Assembly: GCA_027493935.1 (NCBI GenBank) | Contig: JAOSJV010000001.1 | Coordinates: 1,302,001-1,366,000, forward strand | Origin: Burkholderiales bacterium | GTDB taxonomy: Bacteria > Pseudomonadota > Gammaproteobacteria > Burkholderiales > SG8-39 | Direction of reading: 5' to 3' | Length of the DNA: 64,000 nt | Made by a program: the position numbers and the translations under genes | In this document: in pieces, positions 19,741 to 33,797 of the stretch | Position numbering within the stretch: position 1 is the first letter of the stretch | Layout of the letters: every line of letters starts with the position of its first letter | The notes under the pieces: model-generated | What the model saw: only the letters and a program-made list of their open reading frames with translations | Told to the model about the DNA's origin: nothing | The model's database searches: none

Positions 19741-19772
19741 ACGCAGAGGTTCCGTAACGCAGAGGTTCCGTA
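19741..19772. repeat. Perfect 16-bp tandem duplication
   Basis: ACGCAGAGGTTCCGTA is repeated twice head to tail with no mismatch, directly after the inverted element and 20 bp before the panD stop. Confidence 0.85.
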
Positions 19773-19792
19773 GGCCGCGGGCTGCGACAGGT

Positions 19793-20173
19793 TCAGGCCA
19801 TCTGCAGCGGGATCTGGTGGCCGTGCCGCTTGATGCGGTTGCGCGCGTCGACGTACACGAGGTCGGGAGCGTAGCGCGCGAGCTCGAGCTCGTTGTAGAC
19901 GGCGTAGGAGGCGATGATCAGGCAGTCGCCGATCTGCGCCTTGCGCGCCGCCGCGCCGTTCACCGAGACCGTGCCCGAGCCGCGCTCGGCGCGGATCGCG
20001 TAGGTGGTGAAGCGCTCGCCGTTGGTGACGTTATAGATGTCGATCTGCTGGTACTCGCGGATGTCGGCCGCCTCCAGCAGGTCCTCGTCGATCGCGCACG
20101 AGCCCTCGTAGTTGAGCTCGGCCCGGGTGACGGTGACCCGGTGGATCTTCGACTTCAGCATCGTGCGCTGCAT
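19793..20173 (-). CDS. panD: Aspartate 1-decarboxylase
   Basis: Pyruvoyl enzyme of 126 residues making beta-alanine from aspartate for pantothenate and coenzyme A. The self-cleavage site Gly24-Ser25 is visible in NYEGSCAID; the new Ser N-terminus becomes the pyruvoyl group. The N-terminus [12 protein letters not shown] is the usual one, supporting the start at 20173. It lies 25 bp downstream of panC on the same strand. Confidence 0.95.
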   Translation of the reverse strand: MQRTMLKSKIHRVTVTRAELNYEGSCAIDEDLLEAADIREYQQIDIYNVTNGERFTTYAIRAERGSGTVSVNGAAARKAQIGDCLIIASYAVYNELELARYAPDLVYVDARNRIKRHGHQIPLQMA

Positions 20174-20198
20174 CCCGTGTCTCCTTCACGATGCCGCT

Positions 20199-21197
<999 letters not shown>

Positions 21198-21278
21198 TCA
21201 CACCGCCACGCTCGCAGCACTGACGACGATATTCTAGAAGCTATCTCAGAATCGCGGCCGTGCTTCTTCGTCAACCGA

Positions 21279-21344
21279 GGTCGTACGAACAAGGGGCAAA
21301 TGGCCCCTTGTATATCCTCGAACGAACAAGGGTCGCCCCCTTGT
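21279..21344. repeat. Palindromic repeat region with two tandem hairpins
   Basis: The first hairpin has ACAAGGGGC at 21289 pairing with GCCCCTTGT ending 21311 (9-bp perfect stem, 5-nt loop). The second has ACAAGGG at 21326 pairing with CCCTTGT ending 21344. Both are preceded by CGAACAAGG-like sequence, and the left end is the perfect reverse complement of 6095-6114. The whole 350-bp gap between the deoxynucleoside kinase and panC contains this region, the element at 21051-21131 and no gene. Confidence 0.8.
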
Positions 21345-21387
21345 AGATCCCCTCTTTCGTGGTTGCATACTCATTTCGAGATCGGTT

Positions 21388-22029
21388 CTAGCCGCCCACG
21401 TTGAAGTACTCGCGCGCGGCGCGCATCGATGCGATGCGCTCGACCAGCAGCTCGAGGTCGGCCGGCTTGTCCACGAAGTTCAGCCGCTCGGAGTTGACCA
21501 CCAGGAGCGGCGCGCCCGCGTAATGATGGAAGAAACGCGCATAGGCGTCGGCCAGCGCGGCGAGGTATTCGCGGTCGAGCGTCGCCTCGTAGTCCACCGC
21601 CCGCTTGCGCATGCGCTCGTAGAGCGTTTCGAGTTCGGCATGCAGGTAGATCACCAGGTCGGGCGCCGGCGCCTGCGGCTTGAGCGCGGCGTAGATCTGC
21701 CTGTAGAGCGAAAGTTCGTCGCCGGACAGGGTCAGCTGCGCGAAGACCTGGTCCTTCTCCAGCAGGAAGTCGGCCACCGTGACCCCGGAGAAGAGCCGCA
21801 GCTGCGCGAGCTCGCGCAGCTGCCCGACACGCTGGAACAGGAAGAAGAGCTGCGTCGGCAGCGCGTGCCGCGGCATGTCCTCGTAGAAGCCCGGCAGGAA
21901 CGGGTTCTCGCCCGGGCGTTCGAGGAACGGTTCGCCGTCGAGCCGCTCGGCGAGCTTGCGCGCGAGGCTCGTCTTGCCGGCGCCGATCGGACCGTCGATC
22001 GCGATGTAGCGGTACTTGCCGGGCGGCAT
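21388..22029 (-). CDS. Deoxynucleoside kinase
   Basis: Deoxyadenosine/deoxyguanosine kinase-like enzyme of 213 residues for nucleoside salvage. The P-loop is GPIGAGKTSLARK near the N-terminus; ERPGENPFLPGFY and a basic LID-like ERMRKRAVDYE follow. ATG 22029 (MPPGKYRYIAIDGPIG) is preferred because upstream codons look non-coding. Its place after pcnB and folK is the usual betaproteobacterial arrangement. The exact nucleoside preference cannot be read from the sequence. Confidence 0.88.
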   Translation of the reverse strand: MPPGKYRYIAIDGPIGAGKTSLARKLAERLDGEPFLERPGENPFLPGFYEDMPRHALPTQLFFLFQRVGQLRELAQLRLFSGVTVADFLLEKDQVFAQLTLSGDELSLYRQIYAALKPQAPAPDLVIYLHAELETLYERMRKRAVDYEATLDREYLAALADAYARFFHHYAGAPLLVVNSERLNFVDKPADLELLVERIASMRAAREYFNVGG

Positions 22030-22131
22030 GCGCGCAAGCGTTGAGTGGACAGTGACCCGTTGACAGGGTGCTGCGAACTGCGGCCGTGGCGGATGATACA
22101 CACGCGAGCTGCGACTCGCGCCCCGCGCGCC

Positions 22132-22616
22132 TCAACCGCACCCGATCCGCTCGACGTGCTGATGGCGAAGTCCGGCCAGGAGGTCCGCCGCCCTGCCGTG
22201 GCCGGGGACGATCGCCCCGGGCGCGATCTCGAGGAGCGGCGCGAGCACGAACGCGCGGCCGTGCATCCGCGGATGCGGCACCTCGAGACCGGGCTCGCGC
22301 AGGACGCGGTCGTCGTAGAGCAGCAGATCGAGGTCAAGCGTGCGCGGTGCGTTCGCAACGGAGCGCTCGCGGCCGTAGGCATGCTCGATGCCTAGGCATG
22401 CTGCGAGCAGCTCGCGCGGGAGAGCCCGGTCTGGAGCGCCGCGACCGCGTTCACGAACTCAGGCTGCGCTTCGTTGCCGACTGGCGCGCTGCGGTAGAGC
22501 GACGAGGCGCGCACCAGACGCGTGCGCGGCAGGCGGCCGAGCGCGTCGAGCGCGGCGGCGACCTGCCGGGCGGGGTCGCCGAGGTTCGCGCCGAGTCCGA
22601 CGAAGGCCCGCGCCAC
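22132..22616 (-). CDS. folK: Hydroxymethyldihydropterin pyrophosphokinase, one frameshift
   Basis: Folate-pathway enzyme that transfers pyrophosphate from ATP to 6-hydroxymethyl-dihydropterin. The N-terminal part, from GTG 22616, reads VARAFVGLGANLGDPARQ with the typical SSLYRSAPVG. The C-terminal part, in another frame, reads ERSVANAPRTLDLDLLLYDD and VPHPRMHGRAFVLAPL and stops at 22132. The break is near 22405, where one base seems lost in CTCTCCCGCGCG; the frame then gives PRELLAACLGIEHAYGRER. All family motifs are present. The start overlaps or abuts the pcnB end. Confidence 0.88.
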
Positions 22617-22617
22617 C

Positions 22618-23991
22618 TCAGTCGGCCAGGGTCGGCGGCGGTCCCGCGGGGGGCGCGTCTTCGGCCGCCGGCGGCGCCGCCGGCGCGGGGTCTCGCCCTT
22701 CGGTGCAGGCAGCAGAAGACGCGCGCGTTCCTCGGGCGTTCCCGCAATGAATCGGCGCCACCATTCGACGAGCTCGCGATCGGCCTCGCCGCTCTCGGCG
22801 CGCAGCACCAGGAAGTCGTAGGCGGCGCGCAACCGCGGGTGCTCGAGCAGCGCGAACGGCCGCTTCCCCGAGCGGCTCTCGAAGCGCGGCTGCAGCGACC
22901 AGATCTCCTTCATGGTCGCGGTCAGCCGGCGCGGGATTGCGATCGCGTCGGTCTGGCGGTCTAGCACCTCGTCCATCGCCTCGTACAGCGCGGCGATGCG
23001 GCCCTGGCGCTTCGCCTCGCGCACCTTCCACTGCGCAGCCACCTGGTGCCAAAGCAGTGCGGCGAACAGGAACGCGGGCGACACGGGCTTGTCCTCGCGA
23101 ATGCGCTGGTCGGTCTGCGCGAGCGCGAGATTGACGAACTTCGCCCCGAGCGGCTGCTCGAGGATCACGTCGAGCAGGGGAAGCAGACCGTGATGCAGTC
23201 CCTCGGTGCGCAGGCGGTGCAGGCAGGCCGAGGCGTGCCCCGACAGGAGCAGCTTCAGCATTTCGTCGAAGAGCCGCGCCGACGGCACGTTCCCGATCAG
23301 GTCGGCCATCTCCCTGATCGGCGCGCGCGTCTTCGGCGCGATCTGGAAGTCGAGCTTGGCGGCGAGCCGCACCGCGCGGAGCATGCGCACCGGGTCCTCG
23401 CGGAAGCGCGCGCGCGGGTCGCCGATGATGCGCAGCGTGCGGCGCTTGAGGTCGCGCACCCCCTGGTGGTAGTCGAGTACCGTTTCGCTGACCGGGTCGT
23501 AGTAGAGCGCGTTGATCGTGAAGTCGCGCCGCGCGGCGTCCTGCTCGCGGGTGCCGTAGATGTTGTCGCGGAGCAGACGGCCGTGCGCATCGACCAGTCG
23601 GCCGCCGTCCGTCTCGCCGGTGGCGTCGTCGGCGATCGCGACGTTCACCGCGCGGAACGTCGATACCTCTACGATCTCGGCGTTGAACACCGCGTGCACC
23701 AGCTTGAAGCGCCGCCCGATGAGCCGCGAGCGCCGGATCAGCCTGTGCACGTCCTCGGGCGTGGCGTCGGTGGCGACGTCGAAGTCCTTCGGCTGCACGC
23801 CGAGCATCAGGTCGCGCACCGCGCCGCCGACGACGTAGGCCTGATGGCCGTGACCGGCGAGCGTCTCGCACACCTTGCGCGCGCCGTAGGAGATGCGGCT
23901 GCCATCGATGCCGTGCTCGCTCGGCGAGGAAGATCTCTGGCCCCGTGCTCTTGCCTAGGCGCAGGACACGCCGGATGAGGCGCTTGATCAA
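22618..23991 (-). CDS. pcnB: Poly(A) polymerase I, frameshifted
   Basis: Adds poly(A) tails to RNA 3' ends, marking them for decay. The nucleotidyltransferase motif VVGGAVRDLMLGVQPKDFDV is followed by RRDFTINALYYDP and GDPRARFREDPVRMLRAVR. A basic C-terminal tail (TPRRRRRRR) is typical. The start is TTG 23991 (MIKRLIRRVL), overlapping the ABC gene stop. One shift is needed near 23915, where GCCGAGCGAGCACGG seems to hold extra bases. At the other end the main frame runs on without a stop into folK, whereas the +1 frame stops at 22618. A second shift in the GCCGCCGGCGGCGCC run near 22680 is the simplest explanation. Confidence 0.85.
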   Translation of the reverse strand: MIKRLIRRVLRLGKSTGPEIFLAERARHRWQPHLLRRAQGVRDARRSRPSGLRRRRRGARPDARRAAEGLRRRHRRHARGRAQADPALAAHRAALQAGARGVQRRDRRGIDVPRGERRDRRRRHRRDGRRPTGRCARPSAPRQHLRHPRAGRRAARLHDQRALLRPGQRNGTRLPPGGARPQAPHAAHHRRPARALPRGPGAHAPRGAARRQARLPDRAEDARADQGDGRPDRERAVGAALRRNAEAAPVGARLGLPAPPAHRGTASRSASPARRDPRAAARGEVRQSRARADRPAHSRGQARVARVPVRRTALAPGGCAVEGARGEAPGPHRRAVRGDGRGARPPDRRDRNPAPADRDHEGDLVAAAALREPLGEAAVRAARAPAVARRLRLPGAARRERRGRSRARRMVAPIHCGNARGTRASSAACTEGRDPAPAAPPAAEDAPPAGPPPTLAD

Positions 23992-24755
23992 CGCGGATCC
24001 GGGAAGTACAGCGGGGCGCCGGGTCCGGCAACGGCCTCGAGGCGGCAGCGGTAGAGGGCCTCGAGGTTCTCCTGTGTCAGCACGTCGTGAACGGGACCAT
24101 GACGGACGGCGCCCGAATCATACATCAGGAGCGCGACGTCGCAGAAGCGCGCGGCCCAGAACGGCTCGTGCAACGCCATCGCGACCGCGCGCCCGCTGCG
24201 CGCGAGCCCGGCGAGGAGTTGCATCAGGCCGAGTTGGTGCTGCAGGTCGAGGTGCGAGAGCGGCTCGTCGAGCAGCAGGTAGTCGGGCGACTGCACGAGG
24301 AGCTGCGCAATGCGCGCACGCTGCCGCTCGCCGCCGGAGAGGGTGCGGTACGGCTGCAGCACATGCGTCTGGAGGTCGACCGCGGCGAGCGCCCCGTGGG
24401 CTTGGACGACGCCCTCGGGGTCGGCGCCGAGCGGGCCGGCGCCGTGCGGCAGCCGGCCGAGCAGCACGTACTCGAGCACGCTGCCCCAGAAGTCCTCGAC
24501 GTCGTACTGCAGCAGAATGCCGAGACGCCGCGCGAGCCGGCGGCGCGCATGACTGGCGAGCGGCGCGCCGTCGAGCAGGACCTCGCCGGCCGCGGCGCGT
24601 CCGAGACCGGCGAGCGCGAGCAGCAGGCTCGACTTGCCGGCACCGTTGCGCCCGAGGATGGCGCAGCACCGGCCGGGTGCGAGCGCGAGGTCGAGCCCGG
24701 TGACGAGTGTGCGTCCGGGCACCGCAAGCGTCAGTCCGCGCGCGACGAGCGTCAT
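23988..24755 (-). CDS. FecE/BtuD-type ABC transporter ATPase
   Basis: ATP-binding subunit of 255 residues for a metal-chelate or cobalamin importer. Walker A is GRNGAGKSS, the signature is LSGGERQRARIAQL, and Walker B is YLLLDEPLSHLDLQHQ. The gene overlaps the permease stop by 4 nt upstream and the pcnB start downstream. The substrate (haem, siderophore or cobalamin) cannot be deduced: no periplasmic binding protein or TonB receptor gene is in the window, and I see no riboswitch upstream. Confidence 0.88.
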   Translation of the reverse strand: MTLVARGLTLAVPGRTLVTGLDLALAPGRCCAILGRNGAGKSSLLLALAGLGRAAAGEVLLDGAPLASHARRRLARRLGILLQYDVEDFWGSVLEYVLLGRLPHGAGPLGADPEGVVQAHGALAAVDLQTHVLQPYRTLSGGERQRARIAQLLVQSPDYLLLDEPLSHLDLQHQLGLMQLLAGLARSGRAVAMALHEPFWAARFCDVALLMYDSGAVRHGPVHDVLTQENLEALYRCRLEAVAGPGAPLYFPDPR

Positions 24756-25773
24756 CGCGAGCGGGTGAGGAGGAAAAGGAGCATCGGCACGCCCACCAGC
24801 GCAGTCAGCGCACCCACCGGGAATTCGAGCGGCGCCGCCGCGGTGCGCGCGAGCGTGTCGGCCACCACGACGAGCGTCCCTCCGGCGAGCGCAGCGAGCG
24901 GCAAGAGCGCGCGGTGGGCGCTGAAGCCCGCCAGCCGCAGCAGATGCGGCACGACGAGTCCGACGAATCCGACGCTGCCGGCGAGCATGACCGCGGCGAC
25001 CGTGGCGCTGGTCGCCACCAGGAACGCGACCGCCTGCGTCCGCGTGACCGCGACACCGAGCGAGCGCGCCTTGAGCGGCCCCAGCACCAGCGCGTCGAGA
25101 CTCGGCGCAAGCGCGCGCGCGCAGGCGAGCGCGCAGGCGAGCACCACCAGCCGCCGAGCGGGTGCTCGGCCCCGGAGAGATCGCCCATCAGCCAGAAGAG
25201 CATGCCGTGCACCTGGCCCGCCGGCGCGAGCGTGAGGATCAGGCTGACCGCGGCGCCGGTACCGGCGGCGATGCCCACTCCAGCGAGCAGCACGCGGTGG
25301 ATGTTCCAGCCGGTGAAGCGCAGCGCGAACGCGAAGAGCGCGGCGGCGGCGACGCACGCGCCGGCGAACGCCGCGCCGTGCACCGCGGCGCCCGAGAGCC
25401 CGACGAGCATCGCGCCGAGCGCGCCCACCGCGGCGCCGCCCGACACGCCGAGGATGTAGGGATCGGCGAGCGGATTGCGCAGCAGCACCTGGAGCAGGGC
25501 GCCCGCCAGCGCGAGCAGCGCGCCGACGGCGAACGCCGCGAATGCGCGCGGCGCGCGCAGGCGCCAGACGATCTCGCGCGCGGTCTCGTCGCCGCCGCCG
25601 GCGAGCGCGGCCAGCCAGTCGGCGAGCGGCAGCTCGACGCTGCCGAAGGCGAGCGCGGCGGCGAGCGCCGCGAGCGCCGTGGCGCCGAGCGCGACCCCGG
25701 CCGCGAGCGGCCGCTTGCGCGGCCGCGCCGCGACGACCGGCGCGGCGGACGAGCGCTCGGCCGAGGCGCTCAA
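24752..25773 (-). CDS. FecCD/BtuC-type ABC permease, one frameshift
   Basis: Polytopic membrane subunit of about 340 residues pairing with the adjacent ATPase. Family features are [40 protein letters not shown] and, in the second frame, [16 protein letters not shown]. The frame breaks near 25150 inside [14 protein letters not shown], where one base is missing. The start is TTG 25773, overlapping the stop of the HAD gene, which implies translational coupling. Confidence 0.85.
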
Positions 25774-26433
25774 TGCATCTCCAGGATCGGCCAGCCGCGC
25801 TCGGCCGCGACGCGGCGCAGGCGGTCGTCCGGGTCGACCGCGACCGGCCGGCTCACCCGCTCGAGGAGCGGCAGGTCGTTCGCCGAGTCGCTGTAGAACC
25901 ACGACTCGGCGAACGAGTGGAACCCGTGCCCGTCGCGCGCGAGCCACTCGCGCACGCGCTCGACCTTGCCCGCCTGGAAGCACGGCGTGCCGGCCACGCC
26001 GCCGGTGAAGCGGCCGTCGCGCACCTCTGGCTCGGTCGCGATCAGGTGCGGCACGCCGAAGGCACGCGCGATCGGGCCGGTGACGAACGAATTGGTCGCG
26101 GTGACGATCGCGCACAGGCTGCCGGTGCCGAGATGGCGCGCGACGAGCCCGCGCGCCGCCTCGCCGATCATCGGCACGATCTTCTCGGCCATGAACTGCG
26201 CGTGCCAGCGGTCGAGCTGCGCGCGGTCGTGCGCGGCGAGCGGCGCGAGCTGGAACGCGAGGAATTCGCGGATGTCGAGCGTGCCCGCCTTGTACTGGCG
26301 GGAAGAACTCGTCGTTCTTCGCTTCGTAATGAGCGCGGTCGAGCACGCCCTGCTCGATCAGGAACTCGGCCCACGCGTAGTCGCTGTCGCCGGCGAGCAG
26401 CGTGTTGTCGAGGTCGAAGAGGACGAGTTCCAT
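25770..26433 (-). CDS. HAD-IB family phosphatase, one frameshift
   Basis: SerB-like phosphohydrolase of about 221 residues. The nucleophile motif is [19 protein letters not shown] at the N-terminus; [15 protein letters not shown] is motif II and [13 protein letters not shown] is the acidic motif. The frame breaks near 26305, where the sequence GGCGGGAAGAAC interrupts an otherwise normal [20 protein letters not shown] stretch. Substrate unknown; relatives act on phosphoserine, histidinol phosphate or lipid phosphates. It overlaps the permease gene. Confidence 0.82.
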
Positions 26434-26450
26434 CGCCTACGACATCGATC

Positions 26451-26637
26451 CCTCCTCGCTGAGGAGGGGTGGCCGCGTAGCGGCCGGGGTGGTGGCGCCG
26501 AAGGCGCGGGGCCCCTCCTCGCTGAGGAGGGGTGGCCGCGTAGCGGCCGGGGTGGTGGCGCCGAAGGCGCAGGGCCCTCCTCGCTGAGGAGGGGCACGCG
26601 CAGCGGCCGGGGTGGTGAAGCGCTTGGGAAGGCCGCA
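26451..26637. repeat. 63-bp tandem repeat array, three copies
   Basis: Copies begin at 26451, 26514 and 26576. Each opens with the palindrome CCTCCTCGCTGAGGAGG, then GGTGGCCGCGTAGCGGCCGG (itself a palindromic word around GCGGCC) and GGTGGTGGCGCCGAAGGCGC. The third copy is diverged. A related AAAAGGAGG word appears twice at 26680-26730. The 314-bp gap between the HAD gene and hda is made mostly of this array. Strong hairpins would form in RNA from either strand. Confidence 0.85.
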
Positions 26638-26747
26638 GCCACCCCGCCGCCGCCGGCGGCACCCTCCGTGAAAAGGAGGGGATGGGCGCTCCTGCGGTCG
26701 CCGCGCTCCTTGAAAAGGAGGAATGGGCGCTCCCGCCGTCGCCGCGC

Positions 26748-27429
26748 TCATCGTTCCCCACGCTCGAGCTCGGCGAGCGCCTCGCGCACGAGCGGGAGGG
26801 TCACCGGCCGCTTCTGCTCGAGCGAGTAGCGGTCGAGCGCGTCGAGGACGGCGCTCTGCGTCGCCATGTCGCGCGGCAGGTGCGTGAGAAGATATGCGAG
26901 TACGCCCTCGCCGAGCCGCAGGCCGCGCGCCGCGGCATGCGCCGCGAGCGCGGCGCTCTTCTCTGCGTCCGACAGCGCGTGAAGCTGGAACACGAGCCCG
27001 GCGCCGAGGCGCGTGCGCAGGTCCTCGCGCAGGTCGAGGCCGCCCGGCGGCGACGCGCCGGCGGCGAGCAGCGCGCCATCGCGCCCGCGGAGCGGCGTTT
27101 GACGAGTTCGAACAGGGCGCACCTAGTCCGCGGCGCCGAGGCGGTCGACGTCGTCGGCCGCCGCGAAGCGCGCATCGTGCGCTGCGCCCCAGTCGGGCGC
27201 CGGCGCTGCGATCCACGCACACGCCGCGCCGCGCGCGCGCGCGGCGCCGAGCGCGGCCCGCAGCACGTGCGTGCGGCCGCAGCCCACGGCACCCCCACAG
27301 GTACACCTCGCCGGCGAGCGCGGCGACGAGCGCGCGCACCGCGGCGAGCGCCGCCGCGTTGCGGCCGGGCACGACGTTCTCGAGCGTGGGCGCGGGGCGT
27401 TCGCCGAGCGCGAGCGCGAGCTGCCTCAT
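26748..27429 (-). CDS. hda: DnaA regulatory inactivator Hda, frameshifted
   Basis: DnaA-homologous AAA+ protein that, with the sliding clamp, stimulates ATP hydrolysis on DnaA to prevent re-initiation. The N-terminus MRQLALALGERPAPTLENVV contains the clamp-binding QLALAL-like motif, followed by PGRNAAALAAV. The C-terminal part reads GGLDLREDLRTRLGAGLVFQ and ends in LVREALAELE. Between about 27290 and 27105 the frame changes at least twice: GCGRTHVLRAAL, the Walker A segment, is in a third frame. All segments fit Hda, so the breaks are probably sequence errors. It is divergent from purM, as is common. Confidence 0.8.
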
Positions 27430-27612
27430 CGGCGCGCGCCGGTAGCGCGCGCGCACGGCGCCGCACGCGCGGTCGCGGCTGGCGGCGGGGCGGAAAGCGG
27501 GGCGCGCATGTTCCTGTAGAATCGCGGCACGACGCGCTACTGTAGCGGCAAGCGCCGCTTGGCTTCAACCCGGCTTCGACCCGGCTTCGGCCGCCTCGGC
27601 TCACTGCCCACC

Positions 27613-28655
27613 TTGGCCTCCCAGGGCGATTCGCTCTCCTACCGCGACGCGGGCGTCGACATCGACGCGGGCGACGCATTGGTCGAGGCCATCAAGCCGT
27701 TCGCGCGTCGCACGCTGCGCCCGGAGGTGATGGCCGGCATCGGCGGCTTCGGCGCGCTATTCGCGCTCGCCGGGAAGTACCGCGAGCCGGTGCTGGTCGC
27801 CGGGACTGACGGGGTCGGCACCAAGCTCAAGCTCGCGTTCGCCCTCGGGCGGCACGACACGGTCGGCGTCGACCTCGTCGCGATGAGCGTGAACGACATC
27901 CTCGTGCAGGGCGCCGAGCCGCTCTTCTTCCTCGACTACTTCGCGTGCGGAAGGCTCGACGTCGCGGTGGCGACCGAGGTGGTGAAGGGCATCGCGCGAG
28001 GCTGCGAGCTCGCCGGCTGCGCGCTGATCGGCGGCGAGACCGCGGAGATGCCCGGGATGTATCCGGACGGCGAGTACGACCTCGCCGGCTTCGCGGTCGG
28101 CGTGGTCGAAAAGTCGGCGATTATCGACGGGCGCACGATCGGCGCGGGCGACGCGGTGCTCGGTCTCGCCTCGAGCGGCGCGCACTCGAACGGCTACTCG
28201 CTGATCCGGCGCATCGTCGAGCGCGCGAAGCCGGATCTCGCGGGCGACTTCCACGGCCGGCCGCTCGGCGAGGTGCTGCTCGAGCCGACGCGCATCTACG
28301 TCAAGCCGCTGCTCGCCCTCATGCGCGCGCGCTGCCGGTCAAGGGCTTCGCGCACATTACCGGGGGCGGCTTGGTGGAGAACGTGCCGCGGGTGCTGCCG
28401 GCCGGCCTGCGTGCAATCCTGCGCGAGGATGCTTGGCCGCGGCCGCCGCTTTTCGCCTGGCTGCAGGCCGAGGGCAACGTCGCGGCGGCCGAGATGCACC
28501 GCGTGTTCAACTGCGGCATCGGGATGGCAGTCGTCGTCGCCGAGCGCGACGCGGGGCGCGCGATGGAGTCGCTGGCGGCGGCCGGGGAGGCAGTCTACCG
28601 CATCGGGACGATCGAGCCCTGCGCCGCCGGGTCGCCGCAGACGGTCATCGAGTGA
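27613..28655 (+). CDS. purM: Phosphoribosylformylglycinamidine cyclo-ligase, one frameshift
   Basis: Fifth step of purine synthesis, closing the imidazole ring to give AIR. The sequence follows the family from [19 protein letters not shown] through [24 protein letters not shown] and [11 protein letters not shown] to [15 protein letters not shown] and FNCGIGM. The break is near 28335 in CGCGCGCGCTGCC, where one base seems lost. TTG 27613 is the likely start, 4 codons before the conserved [15 protein letters not shown] hexamer at 27517-27522 in the hda-purM gap may be a -10 element. Confidence 0.92.
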
Positions 28656-28689
28656 CGTTCACGCCGAACCGCGCACGGCCGCCGCAAAG

Positions 28690-28755
28690 TCGCTCCCACG
28701 CACGCGCGAGCCCCGAGGAAACGCTGGCTGGGTCCCCGATCGCGCCGCGATGACG
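28690..28755. repeat. Degenerate CCCGCGAAAGCGGG-type element
   Basis: GCTGGGTCCCCGATCGCGCC matches the right side of the element at 19664-19738 with several changes. It fills part of the 173-bp gap between purM and the next gene. Confidence 0.4.
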
Positions 28756-28828
28756 ACGCGGCCGCGTGCGCGCGGAAGACGACCTCACCTCCGTGCGGTG
28801 AATCGCTCAGGCGCGGCGACGCCCTTGG

Positions 28829-29317
28829 TCAACGCGCGCCGCTGCGCGCCTTGTCGAGGCGCGCCTGCGCCTCGGCGACCGCGGCCTCGTTTGCGCGCTG
28901 GCGCGCGAAGTACTCGTCGGTGAGCCGCGACTTGCCGCTGACGGTGCCGAGCCGCTCGCCCGGTAGCGGTTCGCGGCCGGCCTCGAGGCGCCGCTTCGCC
29001 TGTTCGAGCGCGGTGGCCGCCGCCTCGGCCTCGCTCTGTGCGCCGGCGCGCCGCTCCAGGCGCTGCCCCGCTGCCCTGTCTGCCTGCTCGCTCCGTTTCT
29101 GCGCCGCTGCCCGCGCCGCCTCGACCGCCTTGGGATCGGGCGGCGGCGGCGGAGCGATCTCGTCCACGAGCCGCGCGCCCGGTACGGGCGTGTCCGAGTA
29201 GACGATCTTGCCGTCCGGTGTGCGGTACTTCTGCACCTTTTGCGCCAGCACCGGGCCGGTGCCGAGCGCGCAGGCGGCCGCGATCGCGGCCAGGGCGTAG
29301 ACGTTGCGGTTCTTCAT
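28829..29317 (-). CDS. DUF4124-domain secreted protein
   Basis: 162 residues with a signal peptide ([19 protein letters not shown], cleaved after VLAQ). A DUF4124-like start follows, with [21 protein letters not shown] Pro-rich linker then leads into a long Ala/Glu/Arg-rich helix, probably a coiled coil. DUF4124 proteins are periplasmic and mostly uncharacterised. ATG 29317 is chosen because it begins the signal peptide. It lies just downstream of another small coiled-coil protein on the same strand; the two share the helical ARRRLEAGR-type wording and may be related. Confidence 0.75.
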   Translation of the reverse strand: MKNRNVYALAAIAAACALGTGPVLAQKVQKYRTPDGKIVYSDTPVPGARLVDEIAPPPPPDPKAVEAARAAAQKRSEQADRAAGQRLERRAGAQSEAEAAATALEQAKRRLEAGREPLPGERLGTVSGKSRLTDEYFARQRANEAAVAEAQARLDKARSGAR

Positions 29318-29337
29318 TGCCGTGCTCCGCGCGCGCA

Positions 29338-29715
29338 TCACTTGTCGAGTGCCTTGCGCGCCGCGAGCGCCCGGTCGAGGCGCTTCTGCGCCTTGGCGAC
29401 GTCCTGCTGCAATGCCTGCACGCGCAGATTGTACGCCTCGGTCATCGGCCCGCCGCCCTCGAGCTGGTTCACGCGGTCCTTGGTCGTGGCCTGGCGCCCG
29501 GCCTCCAGGCGCCGTCGCGCCTGTGCGAGCTCGTCCACGGCGACCTTGATCTCGACATCGGCAGCGGCAATCTTGCCCGCATGGTCGGCCGCGGCGGTGG
29601 CCTGTGCCAGTCGAGCCGCTGACGCGTCGGCCCCCGGCGCCGCGAGCGCCGGCGCCGCAGCGAATCCGAGCACGGCGGTGAGGACGGCGGTTGCGGAAAA
29701 TGGTCTGGTGGGCAT
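29338..29715 (-). CDS. Small secreted coiled-coil protein
   Basis: 125 residues. A signal peptide (MPTRPFSATAVLTAVLGFA, likely cleaved after ALA) is followed by an almost wholly helical, Ala/Lys/Glu-rich mature part with heptad-like spacing, for example QARRRLEAGRQATT and LQQDVAKAQKRLDRAL. I do not recognise the family. Its close neighbour downstream also combines a signal peptide with a similar helix, which suggests an old duplication or shared envelope role. Confidence 0.6.
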   Translation of the reverse strand: MPTRPFSATAVLTAVLGFAAAPALAAPGADASAARLAQATAAADHAGKIAAADVEIKVAVDELAQARRRLEAGRQATTKDRVNQLEGGGPMTEAYNLRVQALQQDVAKAQKRLDRALAARKALDK

Positions 29716-30104
29716 CTGTGTTTCCCCCGATCGGATGTCGATGCTCGATACGCTGGTCCTTTAACGCCCCAGCCCGGCGCCGGGTGGACCGCGCACGCCA
29801 TTGCGTGGCGGAGACGTCTGCGCTCGTCGTCGCGGTGACAGGGATCCAGGAAGTGCCCGATTGCATTCGCGCCTGATTCCCGGGCCGGGCCGGGCCGACC
29901 AACTTCCGCGCAGGCTCCCGCGCCGGCTGACAACCTGCTCATTCTAGTTCGATTCTGCGAATCCGACCGCGCCCCCGGCGAGGTGAACTGGACGCAGGGC
30001 GCGGACGGCCGCACCCGGGACCGCGGAGACGGTCGGGGGCGGTGGTAAAATTTTGGCGGTCAGCACCGACCGGAAAAGTTTCCGGCGGCCGCGCTCCTCC
30101 GCAA
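29716..30104. other. Intergenic region upstream of dnaE
   Basis: 389 bp between divergent genes. I see no ORF with convincing codon use, no hairpin with a T-run and no repeat copy. TAAAAT at 30046-30051 is the best -10-like hexamer for dnaE, but its -35 region is weak. Confidence 0.4.
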
Positions 30105-33588
<3,484 letters not shown>

Positions 33589-33797
33589 GCGAGCGGGTCG
33601 ATCTCCCCGGCAGGGCAAGCGCCCACACACGTCGGAAGCCCGACACCGAGGGGGTGCGGGCAGCACAATTTCACAGCCCGCGGCGCCGCAACGCCCCGGC
33701 GGCCGCGCACGCTTGACCTTTGTCACGTTGCTGCGTTGCCGCGGCCGGAATCCGCGTGTTAGCTTGATCTCCCCTTCCGGTTTCTTCGGAGCTTCCC

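Noticed and set aside
21279..21344. Rho-independent terminators for the deoxynucleoside kinase gene
   Set aside because: The hairpins are convincing but neither has a T-run on either strand, and the region shares sequence with a distant repeat.
24752..25773. Cobalamin riboswitch controlling the FecCD-type transporter
   Set aside because: The permease start overlaps the HAD gene, leaving no leader, and I see no B12-box-like sequence before the HAD gene, only the tandem repeats.
26451..26730. CRISPR array
   Set aside because: Three contiguous near-identical 63-bp units with no unique spacers and no cas genes.
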